A stretch of DNA of 64,000 nt from Hibiscus mutabilis (taxonomy: Eukaryota; Streptophyta; Magnoliopsida; Malvales; Malvaceae), in contig CM033714.1 of NCBI GenBank assembly GCA_019671005.1, positions 60,249,741 to 60,313,740 of the forward strand, written 5' to 3'. The notes under the pieces were generated by a model. The model saw nothing but the letters and a program-made list of their open reading frames with translations, was not told where the DNA came from and ran no database searches. Shown here piece by piece: positions 31,951 to 44,165 of this stretch. Made by a program: the position numbers and the translations under genes. Each line of letters begins with the position of its first letter. Position 1 is the stretch's first letter.

Positions 31951-34006
31951 CTCGCTTAAAGACTACCGGATGGAAATCTTTAATTGATTTAACTCTTCAA
32001 CATGAAGTTGTAGTAAAATCAAGTCTTTGCTAGTCTTTGAATACTTGTTAAAATAAGCAAAATGCTTTTAAGTTAGCATGCTCCTATCATAGGGATGTCC
32101 AACTACATATGATGCATGAAAATTTTAAAATTGTTGAAACAAGATTTTGTCCCCTAAAAGGTCATTTTTAGCCTTGTTTGCTTTGCTTCTTTGTTGTATG
32201 CTCTTAAATTTTCATCTCGTCAGCTGAATATTCACCTCAAATATGAATTAGCAATCTGCTTTCAATTCTTTCGCACAAGTAGCTTTATCTTCTTCAAGGT
32301 TGCTACCCGTCTTCGCAACTAATCTACCTTTTGTCCCTATATTATTCTTATATAAGAACTCTAATCATTTCTTATGTTTAGTATTGAACTAATCAATCTC
32401 GGGCTCAACTACATTCTCATCTTTGAGACAATATTTAAAGTCTTCATTTGTTCCAACATTAGGGCGAGCATAATGGCTTCACTCCCTGAACTCACATTTA
32501 AGTCCAGTCTTCTTTATTGAACTCAATGAAGCATCTTGGCGGAAACCAGCTCTAGGTCCCTATGCTTTAATTCTCATTATAAAATAATACAAAAAGGCAA
32601 TTCGCTTGTGTAAATTTCAAAAAAAGAAAATAATTAAACTTTTAAAAGAATGACAAACATTTTTAAAACGAAAATTTAGAGAAAATGATAAGCATTTTTA
32701 ATTTCTTTTTGGAGAAAATGGAAAATAGATCAAAATTTTGGTGAAAAGGGAAAACATTTTTAAAATTAAAATTTGGCCATAAAATATCAAGTGTAAGAGC
32801 GACACTAAAATGAATCACCAATAAATGTCTCAAGCATATCCTGCATCTAGGAGACCTCGAAAGCAGAGTCGATATCTAAAAATGTGAAGTACTTTTCGAG
32901 TTATTTTGGTTTTAATCAGTTTAGAACTACCTTTGGTAGGTTTCACTTTTAAATTATTATTTCTTTATCTCATTTCTTTCTTTTTGGGGAATTCAACTTA
33001 TCACATTCTTTTGGCTCGAGATAAATGATGGAGCAAACAACAAAACCCCGGGCTACTCAGCGTTGTCATGATTTGAAAATATTACCATCACTCATGAAGC
33101 TAAGGTTTTTGACTTGAATGGTGTATCGCTACCTTATTTGACCTTTGCTACAGCTAAGTGCCCCAAAGTTTCCAAACTCTTATACGAAAATACCTTTTTA
33201 CCAGGCTTCGAACATTGGAGTGCATTTTAATATCTTAGGATTTCATCTCATTAGTTGCTTGACTTTGCCAGAATTTGAAAATCACTCATGAAGCCAAGAT
33301 ATAGAGTAGATGGAGCATAGCTACCTTATTAGATACTCAATCTTTAAGGCTACAACGGAGTGCCCCCGAGATTTTCTTTCTTTCTTTTGTTCTTTCTTTA
33401 TTTTCTTTTGTTCTTTCTTTTGTTCTTTCTTTCTTTCTTTCCTTTCTTTTTCTTTCCTTTTGCTTTTGCTGAAGATTTCCGTTGCTCTTCCAAACGCATT
33501 AATTTGCCTACATGTGTGGTCCTTAATAATTGACAAAATTAAATCAGAATGTAAGTCACATATTCGTCATCTTCACAACGTTGGGTTTCCACTAGACACA
33601 AGCTGCTTGAAATCAATCTTTGGACTTAAATCAAAGTCACTCTTGCAATTAATATTTAGGTTCCTGATAAAAATGATGTATAAATGTGCATGTCCTTTTC
33701 AAAAAAAGTGTATCTGTATAGGAGAACAAAAACTACCCCATAACAATGAATGTAATGTTTAAGGAATCAAATAATACAAAAAAATTTCTACATAAGAATA
33801 AAGAAAATGTGATTTTTCATTCTAAAAAAAAATAGACAAGTGTCTTTACAAAATATTCCTACTACTTTAAGGTTTAAGCCATATGGTTTATTCTGTGCAT
33901 CATTCGCAAAAAGGAGAAGCCAAAATGTGGGGGCAATCAAACTAACATCTTTATGAAGATATGAGAAACCCAAGAATAGGGACCTAAAGTCATACTTGGG
34001 GTGAAA
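31951..34006. other. Non-coding Ogre 3' region
   Basis: AT-rich, without recognisable protein. It includes a C/T-rich microsatellite at 33370-33465 (TTTC and TTTTG units). That microsatellite creates a spurious Phe/Ser-rich frame on + and a Lys/Glu-rich frame on -. The pol region expected here in a complete Ogre is absent. Confidence 0.6.
33370..33465 (+). repeat. Pyrimidine-rich TTTC/TTTTG microsatellite
   Basis: About 95 bp almost free of A, built of TTTC and TTTTGTTC units. A strand-asymmetric homopyrimidine run. Confidence 0.85.
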
Positions 34007-34607
34007 TCATTCATTCTGACTTTTCGGTATGGTGTAAGCTTTCCCCATCTCCTTTTCTTCCCACCGCTGGATTAACTCTTGTGTTAGGATTTCCTCATTA
34101 ACCAACTTCTTAATTTTTTCCAGTAATGACCTACACTTCTTGGTGGAATGCCTCGGTGCACCCATATGGAAATCAAAAGCACTTTTTGGATCAAAACTGT
34201 GGGTAGATAAGTTAGGCGAAATCTTCAGCGGCCTAGGAGTGAGGTAACGACCTTCAACCAAATGAATAAACAAGTTTGAAATGGGAACCCTAAATATCTC
34301 AAGATCCACGCTTGTTTGAGGAATTTTTCACGGTGACTAAGAATGATCGACAAGCCTTCTCCTCTTGCTATTACAAGAATTTTGGTAGCGGCACTTATTT
34401 ACCTCTTTGTCTTCTTCCACTTCCTAATTGGTCTGGTCCCTAAACTTAGGCCCTAATTTTCTTTTCTGAATCTCGTATTCTATCTTTTCTCCAACTGTCA
34501 TAAAGTCCTCAAATTTGCTCTTTGAATTCTCGAGTATGATATCAAAGAAAGGACGTGGAATAGTTGTAAGAAACAAGGGAGTAATTTCCTTTTCGGCTAT
34601 GGGAGGT
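34007..34607 (-). pseudogene. Outer Ogre gag, central part with Cys/His cluster
   Basis: Minus strand. Frame 34309-34007 contains FHMGAPRHSTKKCRSLLEKI, the same cluster as DYHGGAPGHHTKNC in the small Ogre, here without the first Cys. Further upstream, to 34607, the sequence reads PPIAEKEITPLFLTTIPRPF, matching PPIPEHEITPLF at about 43020. It is cut at 34607 by a copia-like LTR. The gag start is at 54.5 kb. Confidence 0.72.
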
Positions 34608-35876
34608 TGTTGGGTTGATCAACCAATGATAAATGGCTAAGAGGGGGTGAATTGACAAATAAAAAATCTGGTAGAAGCATTTCAAAAGATAAAATGATTG
34701 GGACGCAAGAATTTATACTGGTTCAACCTTCTAACAAGGTTTACATCCACCACCTTAGTTATCCACACTAAGGATTTCTCAAATCCACTAGATTTGCTTT
34801 CTTTGTGAGGCTAAAGGAGATAACCTTACAAACTCCCTTAAGACTTATACCTCAAAGTCTTAGGAACCCTCACAAAGAGATTACAAATAAAGCAAACTAA
34901 AAATCCCTCACAAGGTGTATTGTTTGCACTATTTTATGTTCGCTCTAACCCCAATACTTGAATAAAATGGATACAATAAAGACCACTCAAGTGGGTTACA
35001 AGAATTTGACTCTAAAGGCTCAAAGATTGTTGGATGTGTGCTTGAATGCTTTCGGGTAGTTCAATTAGTCCTTGTTGAAACTTTGGAGACTTGTTTTTAT
35101 ACCTCTTTCATTGATTTCTAGTCGTTTGGGTAGTTGAGATATTGAATAGAGCTGTTGGGCTGCATTTTTCCCGTAATAAATATTGTTTGGTGGCCAGATG
35201 TATTAGTACTTGAGCAAGCGTATCGGTACCTGCCATAAGAGGAAAGAGTCATTGTAAAAAAGGGCATCGATACGCGGGAAGCCATATCGATACGAAGAGT
35301 TCATTTTACAAAGGCGTACCGGTACGGTCTGAACTGTATCGGTATCAATTTTGCTCACTAGAATCCTAATAACTTGTGTAATACAAATCGTATTGATATG
35401 CCTATAAGGGTATTGGTATGGGTTAACTAAAATTCAAAGTTATGATTCCAATAAACTGACAAGGCAACGGTCGAATATTTATTACAAAAGATTTGAAAAA
35501 TCTTAACACCCTATACTGGTATGCACAAAGGCCATACCGAAACTCAAAGGTAAATTGTTTCCCAGGTTTGAATAGTGTACCGATACAGCTACACGCGTAT
35601 CGGTACCCTATAACCATTAAGTCAAAACAAAATTCTAGTAACTAAAAATCGTATTGATACAGCCAAGGGTGTATTGATACTTCTAGACCAATTTGGCTAT
35701 TTTGAGCACCAAAACACTTAGAAAATATTTGGGGTTTAAAGTTTTGACTTAGAAATAATTTTAAGTTCAAATCCTTATCAATTTGTGAGTTTTTTTGAGT
35801 ACTTAAAAATTTATACCTTTTTACAAAATAGTCCTTGAAATTCCTTGTTATACAAAAATTAAATATAGGTTTTACA
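34608..35876 (-). repeat. Copia-like LTR (3' LTR of a minus-strand element)
   Basis: 1269 bp, from TGTTGGGTTGATC to GGTTTTACA, with inverted TGT/ACA ends. It has the wording of many Ty1/copia LTRs: AAGAGGGGGTGAATTGAC near the left end, then GGTTCAACCTTCTAACAAGG. A polypurine tract adjoins the right end. It is related to 53358-54495 in the opposite orientation. The palindrome cluster is at 35200-35680. It interrupts Ogre gag; the preceding five bases are GAGGT. Confidence 0.78.
35200..35680. repeat. TATCGATA/TACCGGTA palindrome cluster in copia-like LTR
   Basis: GTATCGGTAC 35220, CATCGATAC about 35264, ATATCGATAC 35284, GTACCGGTAC 35316, GTATCGGTAT 35336, GTACCGATAC about 35578, GTATCGGTAC about 35598, GTATTGATAC 35650 and 35671, plus weaker copies. 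At least ten occur in 480 bp. Confidence 0.85.
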
Positions 35877-35893
35877 ATCTCCCCCTTTTTGAT
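35877..35893 (-). promoter_or_regulatory. Copia-like polypurine tract
   Basis: The minus strand ATCAAAAAGGGGGAGAT leads straight into TGTAAAACC. It matches the + strand tract at 53341-53357, and orients the element. Confidence 0.85.
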
Positions 35894-36259
35894 ATAACAA
35901 AACAAAAATAAATCTTTAAGTCTTTTGAAATCACTCCCTCTTTCTTTAAGGTTAAATGATAGTTTATTTTTGAAAATTTTGAAAACCTTTTAAAATTTAT
36001 ATATCTCATACTTTTCCCTCTTTTTGTTAGATCACAATCAAATGGGCAATTAAAGCACAATAACTCCAAATATAAAAACATAACATAGATATTATTAAAC
36101 TCAAAGCATAATTCAAAGCAACATTAAAATATCCAACTTAAACTTAAAAACATAAATCAAACCAAATAACATAATGTCATAGGAATTCAAATAAGAACCT
36201 AGGTGCATAAAAACTCAAAACCTGATATGATATGATATTATATGAAAGAGATGCAAAGC

Positions 36260-37433
36260 CTAAGAAGCATCCTTATCTTCATCTTCCATGCCATCATCAC
36301 CAAGAGAATGACCATGCCATTCACCATGAAACGCAGTAAAGGTCATGTCCATCGAAGCTTGAAGGTTCTCTATGGTGGTCACTCGAGCATCCGAGGAATT
36401 GAAACGAGAATCAGGAGTATCAAACCCTGTGTTCATCTCAGAAAAATGGGTGTCCAAGGTACCAAACTTCCCATCAAGGTAGTTCATGAGAGCATCAAGG
36501 GAAGATGGAGCAATTGGAGCCTCCAGAACAACCGGAGCATTTGCCACATGATCGGGTTGAGCATCATCGGGAAGATCCTCAATCTGAATCCATTCTCCAT
36601 TGTAGATGGTAAACTTAGCTCATCAGAGAGAATGATAATCGATGGGATCGATGAGAGGAGAAACAATATCATAGAAACAATTTATCCCAAGCTTTTGGAA
36701 CATGTAACTCAAGACGGTGCCATAGGTGAAAGATGTGACAAGGGAGGTATGAAGGTTTTGAACGAGAAAGATTATCTCGGTAAACATGATTTGGGCTAGG
36801 TTTGGACGCTTACCCTCACGAAAGAAATATAGCCAAAAGTCATCTACTTGATGAACGATAGACCACTTACCACCGGACGGTCGAAACCACCAAGTGATGA
36901 GAAAGTGAAAGAAGTACTCATGGGCATCTAGCACGGTTACGGAACCATTATAGGTTTGATTAACAGGATCTTCATCATCTATACCTACATCCTCCATACC
37001 CAAAAGATCGACTATTATTGTAGAATCAAATTGAAATTTTTGACCCATAAGATAAGACTCTATAGCTACGACCTCTGTTTTCTCTCAATTATAAATACAC
37101 CAGGCATTAGAGTAAAAAATAAGGACAAGGTTTTTATAAAGAATGACTGGTATGCTTAAAAAAGCATGAACTTCTATTCCCTCATTAAATCAAGATAGCG
37201 AAAATGAAATTCATTGGAAGTCATAAAAGGTAGAGAAACAACATGCTCATGACAAAATTTGAAATTTTGGTATTGTTTAAAACGTTCCATGGAATGGGGA
37301 TATTGAGGTTCATTAAAAAATGCACAAAAATATGGTTTAGGTTTGATTTTGTACCATTGTTTTTGAGATTGGGTTCGGTAGGATTGGTAGAGCTAGATCC
37401 CATCTCCTTTCTCGATATTTTGTTAGGAGGCAT
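36260..37433 (-). pseudogene. Plant-transposon-type (PF20167-like) protein of a copia-like LTR element
   Basis: An ATG at 37433 starts MPPNKISRKEMGSSSTNP. After frame changes, frame 37048-36623 has the block WWFRPSGGKWSIVHQVDDFW, then SFTYGTVLSYMFQKLGI, which I recognise as the putative plant transposon protein domain. The C-terminal frame 36547-36260 is a short coiled coil with repeated LD(A/S)R words (SSLDALMNYLDGKFGTLD) and an acidic end DDGMEDEDKDAS before the stop. It lies between leader and polypurine tract with no pol, so the element appears non-autonomous. Function unknown, possibly gag-like. Confidence 0.65.
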
Positions 37434-37859
37434 GGTTAAAAACCTCAAAAATTAAAACCACAAAATCATATGTATGCATAAACATCGCATTCAATCCAAT
37501 AAATCAATCCAATGATCAAGTTAGTTTAAAAACCTATATAGTATAGTTTAAAATTATATACAATTATAAAGAATTTTTTTTGATAAAGCTAAAACTTGAA
37601 AACATGATAGAAAAATATACGAGTATAATTTTACATTAGAACAAAAAAAATAGTTTTGAAAGCGATTTTGTAAAATCTTTGAAAACAATATTATTTACAT
37701 TTTAAGTATATAGATTTGAAGCATAAAAACTATACAAATATAAATGAAATCAAAAATTAAAGAAGGTAAAGTTTATACCTTGATTAGGATGAATGGATGA
37801 ATGAATAGATGATTTGCACAAAGCTTGATGAATTTTGCTTGGGGTTTGATGTTGAAAAT
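37434..37859 (-). other. Leader of the copia-like element
   Basis: AT-rich untranslated sequence upstream of the start at 37433, ending where the small Ogre is inserted. Its expected continuation after 50357 (primer site, 5' LTR) is degraded. Confidence 0.45.
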
Positions 37860-40349
37860 TGTAGCAATGTCCTTTTACGCTAAAAACGTATTTTATCTAT
37901 TGTCTTGTTTTGAAATGTCTGTCTTCCGTGGGGTTTTGTAGAAACTGCATTTTATTTAGAAATTAGAGTCGCCACCGGCCACTTAGGTAGGCCGGACACC
38001 ATAAAACCAGAGATTTGAAAACTGTTGGGTTCGGGAGTTGGTTACGGATGGGGAAGGATTAGCACCCCCACACCGCCCAAAATTGCTACTTTAGTAATTA
38101 CCGCTTTATAAAATTAAACTTTCCAGATTAAAATGACGATTAAATTAAATTTGGTTATAAGTGCGAGTATATTTTAAAGGCCCCATTATCCGAGGGTAAA
38201 TGCCCAAACCACTATCACTACGCCTGATACTGACCCCGTTTATGCTCGGATAAAAGGGCACCGCATTGACAATTAATATATCTCGAGATACAATCTTATG
38301 AAGCAAAATATAAAACAAACAAATCACATTGATACGATATTGAAATATAAAACATGAATATTACAAAATAAAAAAATAAACACATGGATAAAGAAACCTA
38401 ACATACCATAATAATAAAAGGCAAAATATAGACAAGAACAAAACATGCTCCCAAGACTAGACTAAATAATCCTAACGCGCTTGAACATATGAAATCACGA
38501 ATACAAAAAATGCATGATACATGTAATTTTACATTAAACTAATTAGATCCGAGCAATATGCCCTTTTTTAAAACTTAACATATGACACAACTCAAAATAA
38601 AATGACATGACATTAATGTGTGGCAAACAAAACTCATTTTAATATATAACCTAAAATGCAAAACAAAATAAAACAACTAAGACACATCTATACATGGTAA
38701 CATCTAAACTAAACATGCTTAATTAACAAAACTAATATCATGATAACACATAAAAACTTAACATATGACAAAAATATGCATACATCAAGATAAAAACATA
38801 TGATATGTAAAGAACACACTAATACGTAACTTAAAAGGGATATTGAAAACATGCTACAAGCAAAGAAACTACAACAATATACGATGAACGAAAGAATCGA
38901 AACACAAAAGAAGTACGATACCGAAACAAACAAAGAGCGTGTTATCATATATAGGTGATACACAAATTAAGCTAAACACATAAAATAGAAATGCATACGA
39001 ACACTAAATTAGAGTACGAAGGAATAATCACAAAACACATTATAAAACATAAATATACCTAATAAAGACATAAATAAAGAACATAAAAAACCCAATAAAA
39101 TGCAAACATGCTGGAAACATAAAATAAAAATGCAAGAGACATAAATAATTCAAAGATAACGTAGGGGACTATAACGAAATAAAATGAAATGATAAAGGCA
39201 TAAATGTAAGCAATAAAATCATGATTTAAAGGGCAAAATTTCAAATCGGCAAGAACTCTGGAGGACTTATGGAGTAATTTACCCATGCGCCAAGACAAAC
39301 TTAAAACATTAAAAAAAACACGGGATGACTAATGCGGTAATTTCACCATTCAAACTCATAATCTGTTTAATTTGGGGACCATATTGAAATGTTTGAAAAA
39401 GAACGAGAATTAATATTGTAAATCTACCAAAGGGAAAGCCGATTTGAAAAGAACAAAAATGCGGGAATCCTTAATGGATAATTATATCATTTTTTAAAAA
39501 AATGTTTATAAAAAACCTAACCGGCCTCAGTTTCCCTCTTTTTCATTTTTTTAGCCCTTAAGAGAGAAAACCCTCATATTCTCTGTTTTTTCAAAAAACA
39601 ATCCCCCCAAAATCCAAAACCCTTCAACGTCGCTGTGCTCATGCAGTCTCAGGCGAGGCTCGGCCTTAGCGGCCTTCTCGAGCCTTAGCAGACCAACACT
39701 TCCGGCCACCCAGATCACTCATTTGAACAAAAAACCTCTCTGAACACACTCTCATTTTAACCGAAACCTTTGTTTTAAAACCAAAATAAACCTCCATAAA
39801 ATGGCTTACCCCCGAGGGTTCATCACCGGCAAGATTCGAACTGACTCAGGTAAAGAATTTTTTCTTTTTATTTTTTGCTATATGGTTCTTGGTTTACGCA
39901 TGCATGAGAAAAGAAAAATAGGATTACCCTGAAACCTTCTTTATTTTTGTTTGAATTTCTGAAATTGAAAAAAGCCTTTTCTTTTGATTTTGTTTTTGAG
40001 TTACATATATGCCCCTCTGGCTTTTCGTTTGGTAAACTAATACATAAGATATTTTTTGGATCTGATTTTGTTCTAACGCCTCTCTATTTCTTTGTGTCTT
40101 TGGCATGTCCGGCCATGCTTGGTGGTTGGAGGATAGGTGCAAGGACGATGTATGGCGGTAATGACATGGATTGGCGTCTGGAAGACGAAAAGGCTATCTT
40201 AGCCAGGATTATTCTTGGCCGTTTGGATCAGATCTGATCCAACGGCTAAGATGGTCTAAAGATTGAACGACCCAGATGCGATCTACGGAAGCACTCGATT
40301 ATGCCACGTGGCTCCTAGAAGGTGACTAGTCACGCGCGTACGTGAGTGA
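37860..40349 (-). repeat. Small Ogre 3' LTR, U3-truncated
   Basis: Aligns with 47142-49623. Homology ends at GAGTGAGAAGTG near 40349, where sequence matching the post-protease linker of the element at 1-4860 begins. U5 motif AGAGTCGCCA at 37965; TTAGCACCCCCAC at about 38062; palindrome TTGGATCAGATCTGATCCAA at 40223-40242. Confidence 0.88.
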
Positions 40350-41101
40350 GAAGTGTCCTATACAAAAGATCCCCATTGCTTATGGGCAAAAACAAAAGGG
40401 TTGATTCGGAGCATTACTTTGATCTAGCCCTAAAAACCACATATAGATCAACATAGCTCTAATTATCAAGAGTCTCCCCGGGGTGGCAAAGGCGAATGCT
40501 GGTCAACGCGATGCTGTCATGGTCATTTCCAGCTATCATGTTGATTGACATCCCCTTGAGTGATTCACTAAACATTTCTTTCTCATTGAGTATGTCATTT
40601 TCCTTAATTGCTTCTTCGACCTCCTGTCCTAGTCGGCTGAATCTTCCGGAGACAAAAGTATTTCTTAAATGGGGGAAAGACATTGGTCTCTATGGAACGT
40701 CCTCTCCCTTAAATCTGGCTCTTCTCTATTCTTCTTTTCTCTTGTACTCTTCCTTTCTCTGCTGGACACTTGGTTTGTAACCCAGCTCGAAACGATCATT
40801 CTTGGTTATTACACTCCTAGCTCGTAAGCTCCTTTGCAACCTTCTCCCTAACCTTCTTCCTGCCTTGGCTCATTGGCCCAAAGTTTCAGCAACGGTCATC
40901 TTGGTGCAATTAGATAATATGGGGCAGGGATCCGATTACCTTCCGCGACGAATGTGGCATTCACCAGCTCTAATGCTCGAAAAGAGCATTCTGTAGCATC
41001 CTCATCATTTTGAATGTAGGGAGCATCTGATGTCCTGAAGCAATGATCTCTTGCTCAGCCTCCACTATGACCAACTTGCCTTCGATCATAATTTTTAATT
41101 T
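40350..41101 (-). pseudogene. Small Ogre protease-RT linker
   Basis: Minus strand. Frame 40683-40459 begins MSFPHLRNTFVSGRFSRLG, the counterpart of the linker at 1703-1981. After it come the decayed VVFRARSK...CSES equivalents up to the deletion junction at about 40350. The RT that should follow is gone. Confidence 0.65.
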
Positions 41102-41540
41102 TTAATGCAATGATGAGGGGATGGCTCTTGTAGACTGGATCCATGGACTTCCCAATAAGCAGTTGTAGGATGGTTTTTTGTCCATCACCATGAAGTCGAT
41201 CACGTACTCAGTCGGCCCAATCAATAGAGGCACCTCAATCTTTCCAAGTGTTCCTCTTTGTGTGCCGCTGAAGGCTCTCCCGGAGTTATGACAGGGCTTT
41301 AGGTGAGAATCATCGATTGGTAGCTTTTGTAGAGTCACTATAGGTAGTACGTTCAGTGCTGACCCATTGCCAATCAATACCCCCGGTAACACATACCCCT
41401 TATAGTGGGTTGTGATGTTAAGAGCCTTGGTGGACCCCATTCCTCCTTCAGGGATCTCGTCATCACTAAATGTTATATGGTTATAGGCAGTGATATGCCC
41501 CACTATCCTGTCCAACTTCGATACAGAAATGTCCTGGGGT
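41102..41540 (-). pseudogene. Small Ogre aspartic protease, catalytic Asp lost
   Basis: Frame 41515-41102, 137 codons: VGHITAYNHITFSDDEIPEG, then the active-site region VLIGNGSALNVLP, then LIGPTEYVIDFMVMD and CLLGSPWIQSTRAIPSSLH. The active site should be LIDNGS, as in the copy at 870-1980. Here the Asp is Gly, so the enzyme cannot work even though the frame is open. Confidence 0.82.
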
Positions 41541-43868
41541 ACAAAAGTCTAGTTTAGCACTTTTAAGAGTGCCTCGCGGTGATTTTCTAAACTTAGGAGC
41601 AACTCTAGCACTGTAATCCTTGCCGGTTGCTTTCGTAGTTGTTCCACTATGTTGTATTCACTATGTCTCAGGAATTTTAGAAATTCTTTGGCCTGAGCCT
41701 CGGTTACTGGTTCATTTATCTTTGGAGGTGGTTCCTCACCGAATATCTTGGCGGGGGTAACCGATGTATCCTTTCCTTTATCCTTGGCAACTTCAACAGC
41801 CTTCAAGGTTTTTGAGGAGTAACATCTGTCGCTCCTCGTAAAGTGGCTACCTCACCGACACTCTCATCACTCTTGGGTTGCTCGTCTTTCCGTGTAGGCT
41901 CTTCTTCAACTTTCTATTCTTTTACTTCACCAGATTCTGGCTTTCTGGTATGGTCACATTCACAACATAGTTCCAAGGAGTTTTCCGTATATCCTTGAAT
42001 GGGAATGGGGATGGTGCTGAGATGATGATCTTGGGATTCACCTTAGTAGCTTTTCCTTGGGAGAAACTTGCACCCTCTAGCCTAGAGGAGATGACAAAAG
42101 GCCTGTCTCTCCCGTATTTAATGTTGGGGCTGTCCGTCATATGTACGTCTGACCCTTTCCTTCCTATAGGCTCTTCAAAGAACTCTATTTGCTTATCGTT
42201 CATCAATTGATGCACCAATCTCTTAAACTCATCGCACTGTTGGATGTCATGTCCTCCATCCTGATGGAATTCACAGTACACTCCACATCCTTTCTGCACT
42301 ACTACCATGTCCCTCTCGATCAAGTGGGCCATGCACAATTGCTAAAATATCCACCGTAAAGGAGACTTGATTTCTGACACATTCTCCTTAACCTTCCTGG
42401 TAGATTACTCCTCAATAGCATTCACTCCCCCGTTCCCGTGATTAGGCAATGGGTTAGCAGCTACACTTGGTTCTTCAAACTTTAGTATCCCAGAATTGAT
42501 TAGACTCTACACAAGCTTCTTGAAAGCAACACAGTTCTTTGTATGATGACCAGGGGCACCACCGTGATAATCACAATGTGCGTTCGGGTCATACCAGGAC
42601 GGGAATGGCAGTTTGAATGGAGTAACGTAGTATGGACGGACCAAATCCGCTTTGTGCAACTGAGAGTGAAGCTCAGAGTACAAAATGGGTAACAGAGTAA
42701 AAGTTTGCCTCTCTTTCTCCTTTCTCGGGGTTCTCTCCTCTCTTTGGTTCGAGTTTTGTGCTTTCCTAGTAGATGCTTGTGGCTGTGAGATTGTGAAATT
42801 CTTTGGGGCGGTGTAAGTACTGGCAGTGTCCACCTCATTCTTCTTGTTGTACTTCCGAGAACTTTCCCCGCTATCAATCCTACCGCTCTTAATTGTCAAT
42901 TCAAGGGACTCTCCGGTCCTAATTAAATCAACAAAACTCTGAGTTGTGCTATTAATAAGGCGATCAAACAGTGTCCTTTTCAGAGTATTAACAAATAAAG
43001 GTGTAATTTCATGTTCGGGGATAGGTGGCTGAATCTGGGCGGCCATTTCTCGCCACCTCTGGGCATACTGTTGCAGAATTTTGTTGGATTTCTACCCCAT
43101 ATTTTCTAGCATAATTCTACTGGGCGTCATGTCCGTCACGTGCTTGTATTGCTTGATGAATTCTCTTGAAAGATCTTTCCAAGTTTTAATGTTTACTCGG
43201 CTCAACTGGGTATACCACCGCAGCGCTGCCCTAGTCAGGCTATCCTGGAAATATTGAATTAAAAGTTTCTCATCCTTGAGGTAGGCCGCCATCTTCCGGC
43301 AATACATTATCACGTGTGCGGAAGGACGCGTGGTTTCATCGTATTTGTTGAACTCCAGTGTTTTAAATTTTGGTGGCAGGACAAGGTTGGATACCAGACT
43401 TAAGTCACCGGCATCGCTTCCCGATCCTTTTGTAGTTTGCAGGGATTTATATCTTCCTTCCATGAGGTGAAACCTATCCTCCCATTTCTTTTCTACTTCT
43501 GTCCTGATCTTTTCAACCAAGTTCAGGCCTGGCACCTCCTCCTCGTAGAGTGCTTCTGTGTCAATGGGTTGATTCTCAGATGCCCCTACCTGAAGATTAG
43601 TAGACATCCCGACAGGGTCAATATATACCTTTCTGGCCAGATTTGGCATAGCCGGTTGAACCTTACTGTGAGCTGGGGTACCTTCCGACTCTTGAGCGAC
43701 TTCACCCTCGACTCTTTTTCTGAGGCTCTTAGCCAACAACGCGGTTATGTCAGACACTATCGATGCTTATGACTGAGCAATCTGGTCACTGAGGCTTCTC
43801 TAGGCCTCATCGAATCTTGCTTCGAGATCTCTCTGTCCTTTCTCTGGATTGATTATCCTATCTTCCAT
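41541..43868 (-). pseudogene. Small Ogre gag
   Basis: An ATG at 43868 opens MEDRIINPEKGQRDLEARFD, soon followed by stops. Frame 43757-43092 covers the retrotransposon gag domain (FNKYDETTRPSAHVIMYCRK, AALRWYTQLSRVNIKTWKDL). Frame 43046-42507 has PPIPEHEITPLFVNTLKRTL and the cluster CDYHGGAPGHHTKNC. Frame 42338-41922 has a second cluster CEFHQDGGHDIQQCDEF. Frame 41806-41549 is the acidic linker (EEPPPKINEPV). The frames run in order with only a few breaks, so it is much better preserved than the other gag copies. Confidence 0.85.
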
Positions 43869-44165
43869 GAGTTTACTTTATAGTCGGGTAAGGTATGGAT
43901 GATGGATGATTGCGTCTTAACTTCTAATTTGACACTGCCATAATATTTACAATATTAATATGATTGCAAAGAAAATAAATGCATGTATAATGATATAAAT
44001 GCCATGATGCAATGCATGAATGTATGCAAATAAAGGTACTGATTCCGTTGGTAATCACCCTTTTGAACTACTTTCATGAGAATTAAAGGATGTAGATTAC
44101 AATAGAGTTCACATTACAAAAGGAGGGTTCCTAATACAAAAGAGTCCTAATTACAACACGGAGTC
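43869..44165 (-). other. Spacer between ORF1 and gag
   Basis: About 300 bp, AT-rich, with ATGCATGAATG-type words. No frame. Ogre elements normally have a short untranslated gap, and sometimes an intron, in this region. Confidence 0.5.

Noticed and set aside
33310..33762. 150-codon + strand open frame rich in Phe and Ser
   Set aside because: It is produced by the TTTC/TTTTG microsatellite at 33370-33465, has no domain, and lies in Ogre 3' non-coding DNA.
36242..36799. 185-codon + strand open frame
   Set aside because: It overlaps, on the opposite strand, the PF20167-like protein whose motifs and second copy at 52.7 kb support the minus strand.
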